Origin: Lachnospiraceae bacterium UBA1066
Lineage (GTDB): Bacteria > Bacillota > Clostridia > Lachnospirales > Lachnospiraceae
Assembly: GCA_002316215.1 (NCBI GenBank)
Contig: DCDB01000320.1
Location: 2,852-14,976, forward strand
Direction: 5' to 3'
Length of the DNA stretch: 12,125 nucleotides
Made by a program: the position numbers and the translations under genes
Part shown: piece after piece, positions 5,990-12,125 of the stretch
Layout: every line of letters begins with the position of its first letter
How positions within the stretch are numbered: position 1 is the stretch's first letter
Notes under the pieces: model-generated
Database searches by the model: none
Seen by the model: the letters and a program-made list of their open reading frames with translations, nothing else
Told to the model about the DNA's origin: nothing

Positions 5990-7511
5990 AAAAGGAGAAA
6001 CGATTCTTGAGGCTAAAGAGATTTTCAAGGCCTTTTCCGGAGTTCCGGTTCTGCAGGGAGTTCATTTTGACGTAAGAAAAGGTGAAGTGCATGCCCTGAT
6101 GGGAGAAAACGGTGCAGGAAAATCCACGCTGATAAAAATCATCACGGGCGTCTATTCGAAGGACAGAGGTTCGATTTTCTGGGAAGGAAAAGAAGTTGAA
6201 ATAAACAGCTATAAGGACTGCCAGCGTCTTGGAATCGCCTGCATTTATCAGGAACTGTCCGTCATTCCGCCTCTTACCGTGGCACAGAATGTTTATCTCG
6301 GACGGGAACCGAAAAAGGGCGGTCTCATTGATTATAAGAAAATGAATGAAATGACGGCGGAACTGATTGCCCGTTACGATTTTCCTCTGAAGCCGGAGAC
6401 CATTGTAGCTAACCTTGGAATCGGACAGCGCCAGCTGATTGAGATCCTGAAGGGACTTTCCTGCAATTCCAGGCTCCTGATCATGGATGAACCGACGGCC
6501 AGCCTTAGCGGAAAAGAGGCTGAAAGCCTTTTCTCCATCATCAACACACTGAGGAAGAACGGCGTTTCCATTATTTACATTTCCCACCGTCTTGAAGAGG
6601 TTTACCGTCTGGCGGACCGCCTGACAGTTTTAAGGGACGGAAAGAACGCGGCGGTCCTCGATCAGGCAGATATCCAGCCGCTCAGGGTCATAGAGCTTAT
6701 GATCGGAAAAACTGTCGATGAATCGGCAGGTTCCAGTAAACAGATGCGTGTCAGTAAAAATGAAGTCAGGCTGGATGTCCGGGGACTTACGGACGAAACC
6801 GGGCGCTTCCGCGATATTTCATTTACAGCCCATAAGGGCGAGATCTTAGGCTTCGGCGGACTTATCGGGGCGGGACGCACAGAACTTGTACGAGCTATTT
6901 ACGGTATCGATAAATTTAAGTCGGGAGAGGTATATCTGGACGGAAAGAAACTGAATCCGTCTCCCAAGAGAAGCATTAAGGCCGGATTTGGTTTCGTTCC
7001 TGAAGACCGGCGGCAGCAGGGTTTCATACCGCTGCTTTCCATCGAGAAAAATGTCGCTCTTACGAATTATGATATCGTGAAAAGGAACGGCGCGGCTATT
7101 TCGGATGCTTCCGAGCTCGCTATGTGCAAGGAAGCCATTAAGAAGATCGATATACGGCCGGCGGATCCGGAAAAGGCTGTCGGGCTTCTCTCAGGCGGGA
7201 ACCAGCAGAAAGTGGTTCTCGGCAAATGGCTGATGCGCGATCTAAAAGTTCTGATTATCGATGAGCCGACAGCCGGCATCGACGTAGGCGCCAAGAATGA
7301 GATTTATGAGCTTCTTGAATCCCTGGCGAAACAGGGTGTTACGGTTCTTCTGGTTTCCTCGGATCTGCAGGAGCTTATCCGCGTGTCCCACCGCATACTT
7401 GTTATGCGCAAGGGCAGCATCGTGAAAGAATTTGATAAAGAAACGGTGACGCAGGCTATGGTTCTGGCCGCGGCACAGGGACTTGAAGAAAGCAAGGAGG
7501 CAGCATCATGA
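5982..7511 (+). CDS. Sugar ABC transporter ATP-binding protein, two-domain (RbsA/MglA-type)
   Basis: Cytoplasmic ATPase with two fused nucleotide-binding domains (509 residues) that powers import. Domain 1 has Walker A GENGAGKST (41-49), Q-loop IYQELSVIPPLTV, a divergent signature LGIGQRQ (145-151) and Walker B LLIMDEPTASLSG (from about 165). Domain 2 has a degenerate Walker A, GLIGAGRTE (293-301), lacking the GKS/T lysine, then signature LSGGNQQ (403-409) and Walker B VLIIDEPTAGIDVG (from 423). This asymmetry, with one complete and one degenerate site, is normal for the ribose-type class. ATG 5982 overlaps the end of permease 1 by 8 bp, and AAAGGAGG (5962-5969) lies 12 bases upstream. The end overlaps permease 2 by 4 bp (ATGA). 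Confidence 0.95.
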   Translation: MSEKGETILEAKEIFKAFSGVPVLQGVHFDVRKGEVHALMGENGAGKSTLIKIITGVYSKDRGSIFWEGKEVEINSYKDCQRLGIACIYQELSVIPPLTVAQNVYLGREPKKGGLIDYKKMNEMTAELIARYDFPLKPETIVANLGIGQRQLIEILKGLSCNSRLLIMDEPTASLSGKEAESLFSIINTLRKNGVSIIYISHRLEEVYRLADRLTVLRDGKNAAVLDQADIQPLRVIELMIGKTVDESAGSSKQMRVSKNEVRLDVRGLTDETGRFRDISFTAHKGEILGFGGLIGAGRTELVRAIYGIDKFKSGEVYLDGKKLNPSPKRSIKAGFGFVPEDRRQQGFIPLLSIEKNVALTNYDIVKRNGAAISDASELAMCKEAIKKIDIRPADPEKAVGLLSGGNQQKVVLGKWLMRDLKVLIIDEPTAGIDVGAKNEIYELLESLAKQGVTVLLVSSDLQELIRVSHRILVMRKGSIVKEFDKETVTQAMVLAAAQGLEESKEAAS

Positions 7512-8509
7512 AAAAGAAAATCCAATGGGGAAAATTCAGTAAGCCGATGATCCTGGTCGCTTTTGTCATTATCCTGACGATCCTGCGGCCGGACAGCTTC
7601 CCTACTCTGGGCAATATTTCCAATGTGCTGTGGTCTGTGTCGGTATACGGCATTATGGTCTGCGGAACGATATTCGTTTTCCTCGTCGGAGGAATCGATC
7701 TTTCCATCGGATCTTTGTGCGGGCTTTCAGCGGTTGTTATTGTTAAGACCATCCACGCCTTCGGCGATACCGAAGGAGGCGTCGCCGCCGGTATCATGGC
7801 GGCACTCTTAGTCGGCGCCCTTGCCGGAGTGATCCACGGTTTTGTCATTACGAAATTTAAAGTCCCGGCTTTCCTTGTCACCTTTGCGACCTCGAGTATT
7901 TTTCTCGGGCTTTCCATGGTGCTGACAAACAACAAGATTATCAGCTGCCTGGGACCGGATCTTTTCACGGCCATCGGCATGATGAAGATCCTCGGCTTCC
8001 CGATTCCGATTTACGTCATGCTGATCATTGCTATTGTCAGCTGGTTCGTTCTCCGGAAGACGCCTTTTGGGCGTTACATGTATGCCATCGGAGGAAATCC
8101 GGCAGCGGCAAGGCTTTCCGGAATCAATGATACGGGTCTTACCTTTCTTGCTTATATCTTTTCCGGCATATCCACAGCTCTCGGGGGCATCGTGCTGGCT
8201 TCCATGACGCAGCAGTGCATGGCTTCAACCGGAAGCGGCTATGAAACAGAGGTTATCACGGCGGCCGTTATCGGCGGTGTGAGCCTTCTGGGCGGAGAAG
8301 GAACAGTTCCCGGCGCCATTTTCGGTGCTGTGATCATCGGTCTTTTGAACAACGGGCTCAACCTTATGAGCGTTCCGTCTACGGAACACGGTCTTGTTAA
8401 AGGCATCGTCATCATTGCGGCGGTTGCTTTCGACGCACTCCAGCATCAGGATCAGGCAAAAAAAGGTTTCAGTTTCTTCAGTTTCGGTAAATCAAAGAAG
8501 ACAGCATGA
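7508..8509 (+). CDS. Sugar ABC transporter permease 2 (RbsC-type, BPD_transp_2)
   Basis: Second membrane subunit, 333 residues, about 8-10 hydrophobic segments. Signatures are LVGGIDLSIGS (59-69), KFKVPAFLVTFATSSIF, GGNPAAARLSGIN in the ATPase-contact loop, and GGVSLLGGEGTVPGAIFGA. The C-terminus is Lys-rich (about residue 315 on). It starts within the stop of the ATPase gene (ATGA overlap) with AAGGAGG at 7495-7501. Transporters with one fused ATPase and two unlike permeases are known for rhamnose, autoinducer-2 (LsrC and LsrD) and galactofuranose (YtfT and YjfF). That arrangement argues against plain ribose or xylose uptake, which usually uses a single permease gene. Confidence 0.93.
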   Translation: MKKKIQWGKFSKPMILVAFVIILTILRPDSFPTLGNISNVLWSVSVYGIMVCGTIFVFLVGGIDLSIGSLCGLSAVVIVKTIHAFGDTEGGVAAGIMAALLVGALAGVIHGFVITKFKVPAFLVTFATSSIFLGLSMVLTNNKIISCLGPDLFTAIGMMKILGFPIPIYVMLIIAIVSWFVLRKTPFGRYMYAIGGNPAAARLSGINDTGLTFLAYIFSGISTALGGIVLASMTQQCMASTGSGYETEVITAAVIGGVSLLGGEGTVPGAIFGAVIIGLLNNGLNLMSVPSTEHGLVKGIVIIAAVAFDALQHQDQAKKGFSFFSFGKSKKTA

Positions 8510-8522
8510 CGGAGGAAGCAGA

Positions 8523-9431
8523 ATGAAAAAAATAGATGCACATCTTCATCTGGCGCAGATCGTGGCAGGATACTGCAGAAGAGGCGAGAGCCGGGCAATC
8601 GGAGGCGGACGCGCAGCCTGGGGGAACGGCGAGGAATTTCAGCTCTTCCCGGAAGGCTACGGAGATACACATTTTTATGCGGAACGGGCTCTGGAAATCA
8701 TGCAGGAAAATGATGTCGAAAAGGCAGTTCTGATGCATGGCAGTCTTTACGGCTTCCAGAACCGTTACCATTACGAGGTCATGCAGAAATATCCGGATCG
8801 TTTCTGCGCTTCCTGTACCGTGGATCCATTTATGACGGATCATATGGCGTCTCTCGAGTACTTCCTCGGGGAACAGAAGTTTCATCTCGTGAAGTTTGAA
8901 ATAAGCTCCGGCGGAGGTCTTATGGGCTGCCATGAGCCGTTCGACATCTCCGGAAGCCGGATGATGGAAATCTATAAAATGATTGAACGGTACAAGGGCG
9001 TCCTGGCGCTCGATGTCGGCGACATAACCATGCCGAGCCATCAGCCGATGTCTCTAGCCCGCATCTCGGAAGCCTGCCCAGGCCTTAAGATTACGGTCTG
9101 TCATCTTCTTGCTCCGATGCGTGAAAAGAAAAAGGAGTGGGAGCTGAGCCTTCAGCTCTTAAGCCGCGAGAATGTACGTTTCGATATCTCCTCGATGCCG
9201 AAGATTATGGATCCGGACCGTTATCCTTATCCGGAAACGCATGAATATCTTGCAAGAGCGAAAGAGATCCTGGGAGTCGGGAAGCTGATGTGGGGGACGG
9301 ATGCGCCATTTGCGGCAACCAAAGATTCCTATGAGCATTTGACGGATTATCTTACGAAGGGCAGTGCATTTACGGAAAAAGAACTTGAGGACGTGTATTA
9401 TAACAATGCCGCCGACCAGTATTTTTCATAA
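8523..9431 (+). CDS. Amidohydrolase family protein (Amidohydro_2, PF04909 type)
   Basis: Predicted cytosolic metal-dependent TIM-barrel hydrolase or lyase, 302 residues. It has the N-terminal metal-binding HxH (His7, His9 in KIDAHLHL), a later His194 (VCHLLAP) and Asp260 in MWGTDAPF, as expected for this family. Known relatives include sugar lactonases (L-fucono- and L-rhamnono-lactonase), pyrone dicarboxylate lactonase, decarboxylases and hydratases, so the reaction is open. In this operon a lactone- or ester-opening role on the imported compound is a reasonable guess. The start is ATG 8523 with GGAGGAAG (8511-8518), 13 bp after permease 2. The longer in-frame reading from 8394 lies inside the permease gene and is rejected. 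The next gene begins 9 bp downstream. Confidence 0.85.
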   Translation: MKKIDAHLHLAQIVAGYCRRGESRAIGGGRAAWGNGEEFQLFPEGYGDTHFYAERALEIMQENDVEKAVLMHGSLYGFQNRYHYEVMQKYPDRFCASCTVDPFMTDHMASLEYFLGEQKFHLVKFEISSGGGLMGCHEPFDISGSRMMEIYKMIERYKGVLALDVGDITMPSHQPMSLARISEACPGLKITVCHLLAPMREKKKEWELSLQLLSRENVRFDISSMPKIMDPDRYPYPETHEYLARAKEILGVGKLMWGTDAPFAATKDSYEHLTDYLTKGSAFTEKELEDVYYNNAADQYFS

Positions 9432-9440
9432 GGAGATAAA

Positions 9441-10433
9441 ATGAAAAAATTCGTTTCGCTTTTCGGGGATACAACAGAAATTTTTAAGGAACTGAATGAA
9501 CAAGCTTCAGCGTATGCGAAGGAAAAAGGCCTGGAATATGTCTGGGTTCCCCAGAACCCTTTCAATCAGGAGGAAGTCATCCGCGTTTTAAAAGATGCGG
9601 ATGCCGGGCTTATCGATATTCAGACTTATGATGATGAAATATTCTCACAGATTAAGGAACGCTGCCGTCTTTTGATTCGTTTCGGGGTCGGCTTTGATCA
9701 GGTGAACCTTAAGGATGCGTCGAAAGAAGGCATCTGCGTGACGAGGACGACGGGAGCTAATGCACAAAGTGTTGCCGAGATGGCGCTTTCACAGATTCTG
9801 GCCTGTGCCCGTCAGCTGGAAAAAAACCGCAGGACGGTTGAGTCCGGCGTCTGGGTTAAGAATGTCGGTGTGGAAATTTCAGGAAAGACAGTCGGAATCA
9901 TCGGCTTCGGTGCAATCGGAAAAAAGCTGGCCGGTCTTTTGAGCGGTTTTGCCTGCCGGATCCTGGTGTATGATCCGAATATCACCAAAGAGACCGAAGA
10001 GGAATACGGTGTCTCCGGAGTTTCTCTTGACGAACTGTACGAAAAGTGCGACGCTATAAGCATCCATGTACCGTATATCCCGGCAACGCATCATATGATA
10101 AACAAAGATGCTTTGAGTAAAATGAAAAAAACGGCGATTCTGGTCTGCACTTCCCGCGGTAATATTGTCGATGAAGAAGCTCTTTATGAAGCCCTGAAAG
10201 AAAACCGTATCCTGGGTGCGGGTCTGGATGTCTATGCGGATGAGCCCCTCAGCCCTTCAAATCCGCTGATCGGGCTTGACAATGTGATCCTGACCCCGCA
10301 TGTTTCAGGACAGACATGGGATGCCCTCTGGGGCACGTACGAGAAAGCTATTGATATTGCGGCCGATTTTTTTGCCGGCCGTAAGCTTTCAAAAGCGGAT
10401 TTATTAAATCCGGACTATAAAAACAATATTTGA
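9441..10433 (+). CDS. NAD(P)-dependent D-2-hydroxyacid dehydrogenase (phosphoglycerate dehydrogenase-like)
   Basis: Predicted to interconvert a 2-hydroxyacid and a 2-keto acid, or reduce a related carbonyl, using NAD(H). The protein has 330 residues. The split catalytic domain encloses a Rossmann domain with GFGAIG (155-160). The catalytic triad is visible: Arg239 in TSRGNIVDE, Glu268 in DVYADEPL and His287 in LTPHVSG. The segment RFGVGFDQVNL followed by TGANAQSVAEMAL is typical of phosphoglycerate-dehydrogenase-like members. There is no C-terminal ACT domain, so a biosynthetic, serine-regulated SerA is unlikely. ATG 9441 has AAGGAG (9431-9436) and follows the amidohydrolase by 9 bp. Operon position suggests it acts on a sugar acid or keto acid from the imported substrate; the true substrate is unknown. 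Confidence 0.9.
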   Translation: MKKFVSLFGDTTEIFKELNEQASAYAKEKGLEYVWVPQNPFNQEEVIRVLKDADAGLIDIQTYDDEIFSQIKERCRLLIRFGVGFDQVNLKDASKEGICVTRTTGANAQSVAEMALSQILACARQLEKNRRTVESGVWVKNVGVEISGKTVGIIGFGAIGKKLAGLLSGFACRILVYDPNITKETEEEYGVSGVSLDELYEKCDAISIHVPYIPATHHMINKDALSKMKKTAILVCTSRGNIVDEEALYEALKENRILGAGLDVYADEPLSPSNPLIGLDNVILTPHVSGQTWDALWGTYEKAIDIAADFFAGRKLSKADLLNPDYKNNI

Positions 10434-10580
10434 GCCCGGATTATCGTGAAGTGTCGGAGCAAACCGAAAATTCCGGGTGCCGCAAGTTACTTTTGGCGCC
10501 CGCATTGTCTTTAATTTCAGAAAAACGGAGGCGTATGGCGTTTCCTTGCGGAGAGCGTGAGGAAACGCCATTAAAAAAAT
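10434..10580 (+). promoter_or_regulatory. Structured 147-bp leader between dehydrogenase and kinase genes
   Basis: This is the longest gap among the four catabolic and permease genes from 7508 on. It contains two possible, mutually exclusive weak stems and a strong hairpin at 10535-10571. In the weak pair, 10474-10481 pairs with 10495-10502, or 10434-10440 pairs with 10472-10478. No T run follows any of them on the plus strand, and no good promoter is evident, so read-through into the kinase is expected. Confidence 0.5.
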
Positions 10581-10583
10581 ATG
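10527..10583 (+). promoter_or_regulatory. Shine-Dalgarno / hairpin / ATG element at the kinase start
   Basis: GGAGG at 10527-10531 is 49 bases from the kinase ATG at 10581, too far in linear sequence. Between them, ATGGCGTTTCCT (10535-10546) and AGGAAACGCCAT (10560-10571) form a perfect 12-bp stem. Two G-U and two G-C pairs can extend it to a 5-base GAGAG loop. If folded, the hairpin leaves only 12 bases between GGAGG and ATG. No other Shine-Dalgarno sequence lies at a normal distance; the GAGGA in the right arm would be about 17 bases away and is paired. This is either a spacing device or a brake on kinase translation. Confidence 0.6.
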
Positions 10584-10606
10584 AAATATTATCTTGGACT
10601 GGATAA
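10535..10606 (+). other. Possible 23-codon overlapping leader ORF
   Basis: ATG 10535 lies 3 bases after GGAGG and opens a 23-residue frame beginning MAFPCGE and ending SWTG, stop at 10604-10606. It runs through the hairpin and overlaps the kinase start by 26 bp in another frame. It could couple kinase translation to reinitiation. The short Shine-Dalgarno spacing and lack of any known family make it tentative. Confidence 0.2.
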
Positions 10607-12104
10607 CGGCGGAACAACAACGAAGGCCGCGATTTTTGATGAGACCGGAAATGAGATTTCGAAAGCCGGGATGTCGACGGCGATGCTTACTCCAAAGCCG
10701 GGCTATATCGAAAGAGATATGGAGGAAATGTGGCAGGCGAATGCATCCGTCATACGTGAAGCCATAGAAAAGGCCGGAATCGATGCGTCTGACATTTCCT
10801 GCGCCGCTGTATGCGGACACGGGAAAGGACTGTATCTTTGGGGAAAGGACGAAAAACCATGCGGCCGCGGTATCATTTCAACCGATAACCGCGCCTATGC
10901 TTATCCTGAAAAATGGAAAGCGGACGGAACCGAGGAAAAGGTATTCGCACTTTCGCTTCAGCACATCCTTTCGTGTCAGCCGGTCTCCCTTCTTGCATGG
11001 ATCAGGGACAACGAACCCAGCCGTTATGCCAATATAAAATACGTTTTTGAGTGCAAGGATTATATCCGTTTCAGGCTGACAGGGGAAGCCGGAGCTGAAC
11101 TTACGGATTATTCGGGGGCAAATCTTCTGAACCTCCATACCGGGAACTATGATAAAGAACTTCTGCGTCTCTTCGGGATCCCTGAAATTGAGGAAGCGCT
11201 TCCTCCTCTTTGTGCTTCGGATAAAATATGCGGCTATGTGACACAGGAAGCGGCTAAAGCCTGCGGGCTTAAGGAAGGCACTCCGGTTGCGGGCGGCATG
11301 TTTGACATTGATGCCTGCGCGGCGGGAGCGGACGTCCTCTGCCCGGAGAATATCTGCATGATTGCCGGAACCTGGTCCATCAATGAATATCCGGCCAGAA
11401 AGCCTGTAACGGACGGCAAAGTGCTTATGAATTCACTTTTTGCGCTCCCGGAATACTATCTTATAGAGGAGTCGAGCCCGACCTCGGCAGGAAATAACGA
11501 ATGGTTTATCAGGCGGCTTCTTCCGGAACTTAAGGAAAATGAAAAGAAAGAGGGACGGAGCATTTACGATACCCTGAACCTCTGGGTGGATGAAATCGGT
11601 ACAGAAGAGTTCGTTCCGGTATTCCTGCCGTTTCTTATGGCCTCCAATGTGCATCCGAATGGAAAAGCCGCTTTTATCGGCATGACGGCGAACCATACCA
11701 GGAAGCATCTGGCGCGCGCCGTTTATGAAGGCATTGTTTTTTCTCACCGCTGGCATTATGAAAAGCTTCTTTCGACGAGAGAGGATAAACCGAAACTTAT
11801 TCGGCTGGCCGGAGGAGCAGCGCATTCATCGGTATGGACACAGATGTTTGCCGATGTCCTGAAGACGCCGGTTGAAACGGTTACAGCGGATGAGACAGGC
11901 GCGCTTGGCTGCGCCATCGCAGCGGCAGCAGCCGTGGGAGACTATCCTTCCATGGAAAAAGCCGCAGAAAAAATGTGCCGCATCGCAGGAAGAGTGGAGC
12001 CGAATCCGTCTGTCTATGAGGTATATGATAAAAAGTACGAACTTTACAAAGCTGCCATTGATTCACTGAATTCCTTTTGGGACAAGATGCAGAAAATGAT
12101 GTGA
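10581..12104 (+). CDS. FGGY-family carbohydrate kinase, L-xylulose kinase (LyxK)-like
   Basis: Predicted ATP-dependent kinase that phosphorylates a ketose or related polyol, 507 residues, the usual FGGY length. The actin-like fold shows the phosphate-1 loop LGLDNGGTTTKAAIFD (5-20), the probable catalytic Asp242 in GGMFDIDACAAG, GTWSINEY (263-270), the adenosine motif GGAAHSSVWTQMFADV (411-426) and ETGALGCA (438-445). The segments PGYIERDMEEMWQ, GKGLYL, PVSLLAWIRDNEPSRYA, ESSPTSAGNNEWF, FLPFL and HTRKHL...YEGIVFSH match my recollection of E. coli LyxK more closely than XylB, GlpK or LsrK. ATG 10581 fits the family N-terminus; an in-frame TAA at 10572 rules out a longer start. Its leader is unusual (see 10527-10583). 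The substrate could be L-xylulose or another ketose. Confidence 0.9.
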   Translation: MKYYLGLDNGGTTTKAAIFDETGNEISKAGMSTAMLTPKPGYIERDMEEMWQANASVIREAIEKAGIDASDISCAAVCGHGKGLYLWGKDEKPCGRGIISTDNRAYAYPEKWKADGTEEKVFALSLQHILSCQPVSLLAWIRDNEPSRYANIKYVFECKDYIRFRLTGEAGAELTDYSGANLLNLHTGNYDKELLRLFGIPEIEEALPPLCASDKICGYVTQEAAKACGLKEGTPVAGGMFDIDACAAGADVLCPENICMIAGTWSINEYPARKPVTDGKVLMNSLFALPEYYLIEESSPTSAGNNEWFIRRLLPELKENEKKEGRSIYDTLNLWVDEIGTEEFVPVFLPFLMASNVHPNGKAAFIGMTANHTRKHLARAVYEGIVFSHRWHYEKLLSTREDKPKLIRLAGGAAHSSVWTQMFADVLKTPVETVTADETGALGCAIAAAAAVGDYPSMEKAAEKMCRIAGRVEPNPSVYEVYDKKYELYKAAIDSLNSFWDKMQKMM

Positions 12105-12125
12105 AAAGCGACATGCGAAAGTAAC

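Noticed and set aside
5904..6587. 227-residue minus-strand ORF
   Set aside because: It is antisense to permease 1 and the ATPase, both with complete family motifs, and its product has no recognisable features.
7643..7648. Third GTATAC, within permease 2
   Set aside because: The flanking bases do not form the TGTT...AACA arms of the operators, and it is inside a coding region.
8394..8522. Longer start for the amidohydrolase inside permease 2
   Set aside because: ATG 8523 has GGAGGAAG and begins with the family-typical MKKIDAHLHL; the extra 43 residues are permease sequence out of frame.
9441..10433. Biosynthetic phosphoglycerate dehydrogenase SerA
   Set aside because: It lacks a C-terminal ACT domain, has no serC nearby and sits inside a catabolic operon.
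10581..12104. Autoinducer-2 kinase LsrK assignment with an Lsr-type importer
   Set aside because: The kinase segments recall LyxK rather than LsrK, and no LsrF, LsrG or LsrR-type gene is present; the regulator is GntR/FCD type.
1..12125. CRISPR arrays, tRNA or rRNA genes, insertion sequences
   Set aside because: I saw no regularly spaced direct repeats with unique spacers, no cloverleaf or rRNA signature, and no transposase-like ORF with terminal repeats.

Overview
The window looks like a chromosomal segment of a low-to-mid-GC, spore-forming Firmicute, most likely a clostridium of the Lachnospiraceae type. The grounds are the adjacent rlmB and sigH genes (a housekeeping pairing typical of Firmicutes), strong AGGAGG-type ribosome binding sites, a lipoprotein-anchored solute-binding protein, and AT-rich intergenic regions between moderately GC-rich genes. 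The genus cannot be read from this sequence alone.

Left part (1-2505, + strand): the 3' part of rlmB (23S rRNA 2'-O-methyltransferase; its start lies outside the window) is followed by sigH (sporulation and transition-state sigma factor) and a LacX-like aldose 1-epimerase. rlmB carries an unusual N-terminal extension built from two small tandem-repeat arrays. A bidirectional hairpin terminator at 2605-2647 separates this block from the next gene, which points towards it.

Right part (2672-12104): a GntR/FadR-type (FCD) regulator on the minus strand is transcribed divergently from a seven-gene plus-strand operon. The operon encodes a lipoprotein sugar-binding protein, a first ribose-type permease, a double-domain ATPase, a second and different permease, an amidohydrolase of the PF04909 type, a D-2-hydroxyacid (SerA-like) dehydrogenase, and an FGGY kinase resembling E. 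coli L-xylulose kinase LyxK. The 435-bp divergent region holds two near-identical copies of the palindrome TGTTGTATACAACA (one base off each). One sits just downstream of the regulator's -10 box and the other covers the operon's -10 box. The simplest reading is that the regulator represses both itself and the operon until a metabolite binds its FCD domain.

Together the operon reads as an import-and-degrade module. An ABC transporter with two different permeases brings in a sugar or sugar-acid derivative. The amidohydrolase (possibly a lactonase), the NAD-dependent 2-hydroxyacid dehydrogenase and the kinase then turn it into a phosphorylated ketose. No aldolase or epimerase is in the window, so the pathway probably continues to the right. 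This enzyme set does not match a textbook pathway that I can name and is the best candidate here for undescribed biology. A second notable point is the kinase leader: a 12-bp perfect hairpin (16 bp with wobbles) sits exactly between a good Shine-Dalgarno sequence and the kinase ATG, and contains the start of an overlapping 23-codon ORF.
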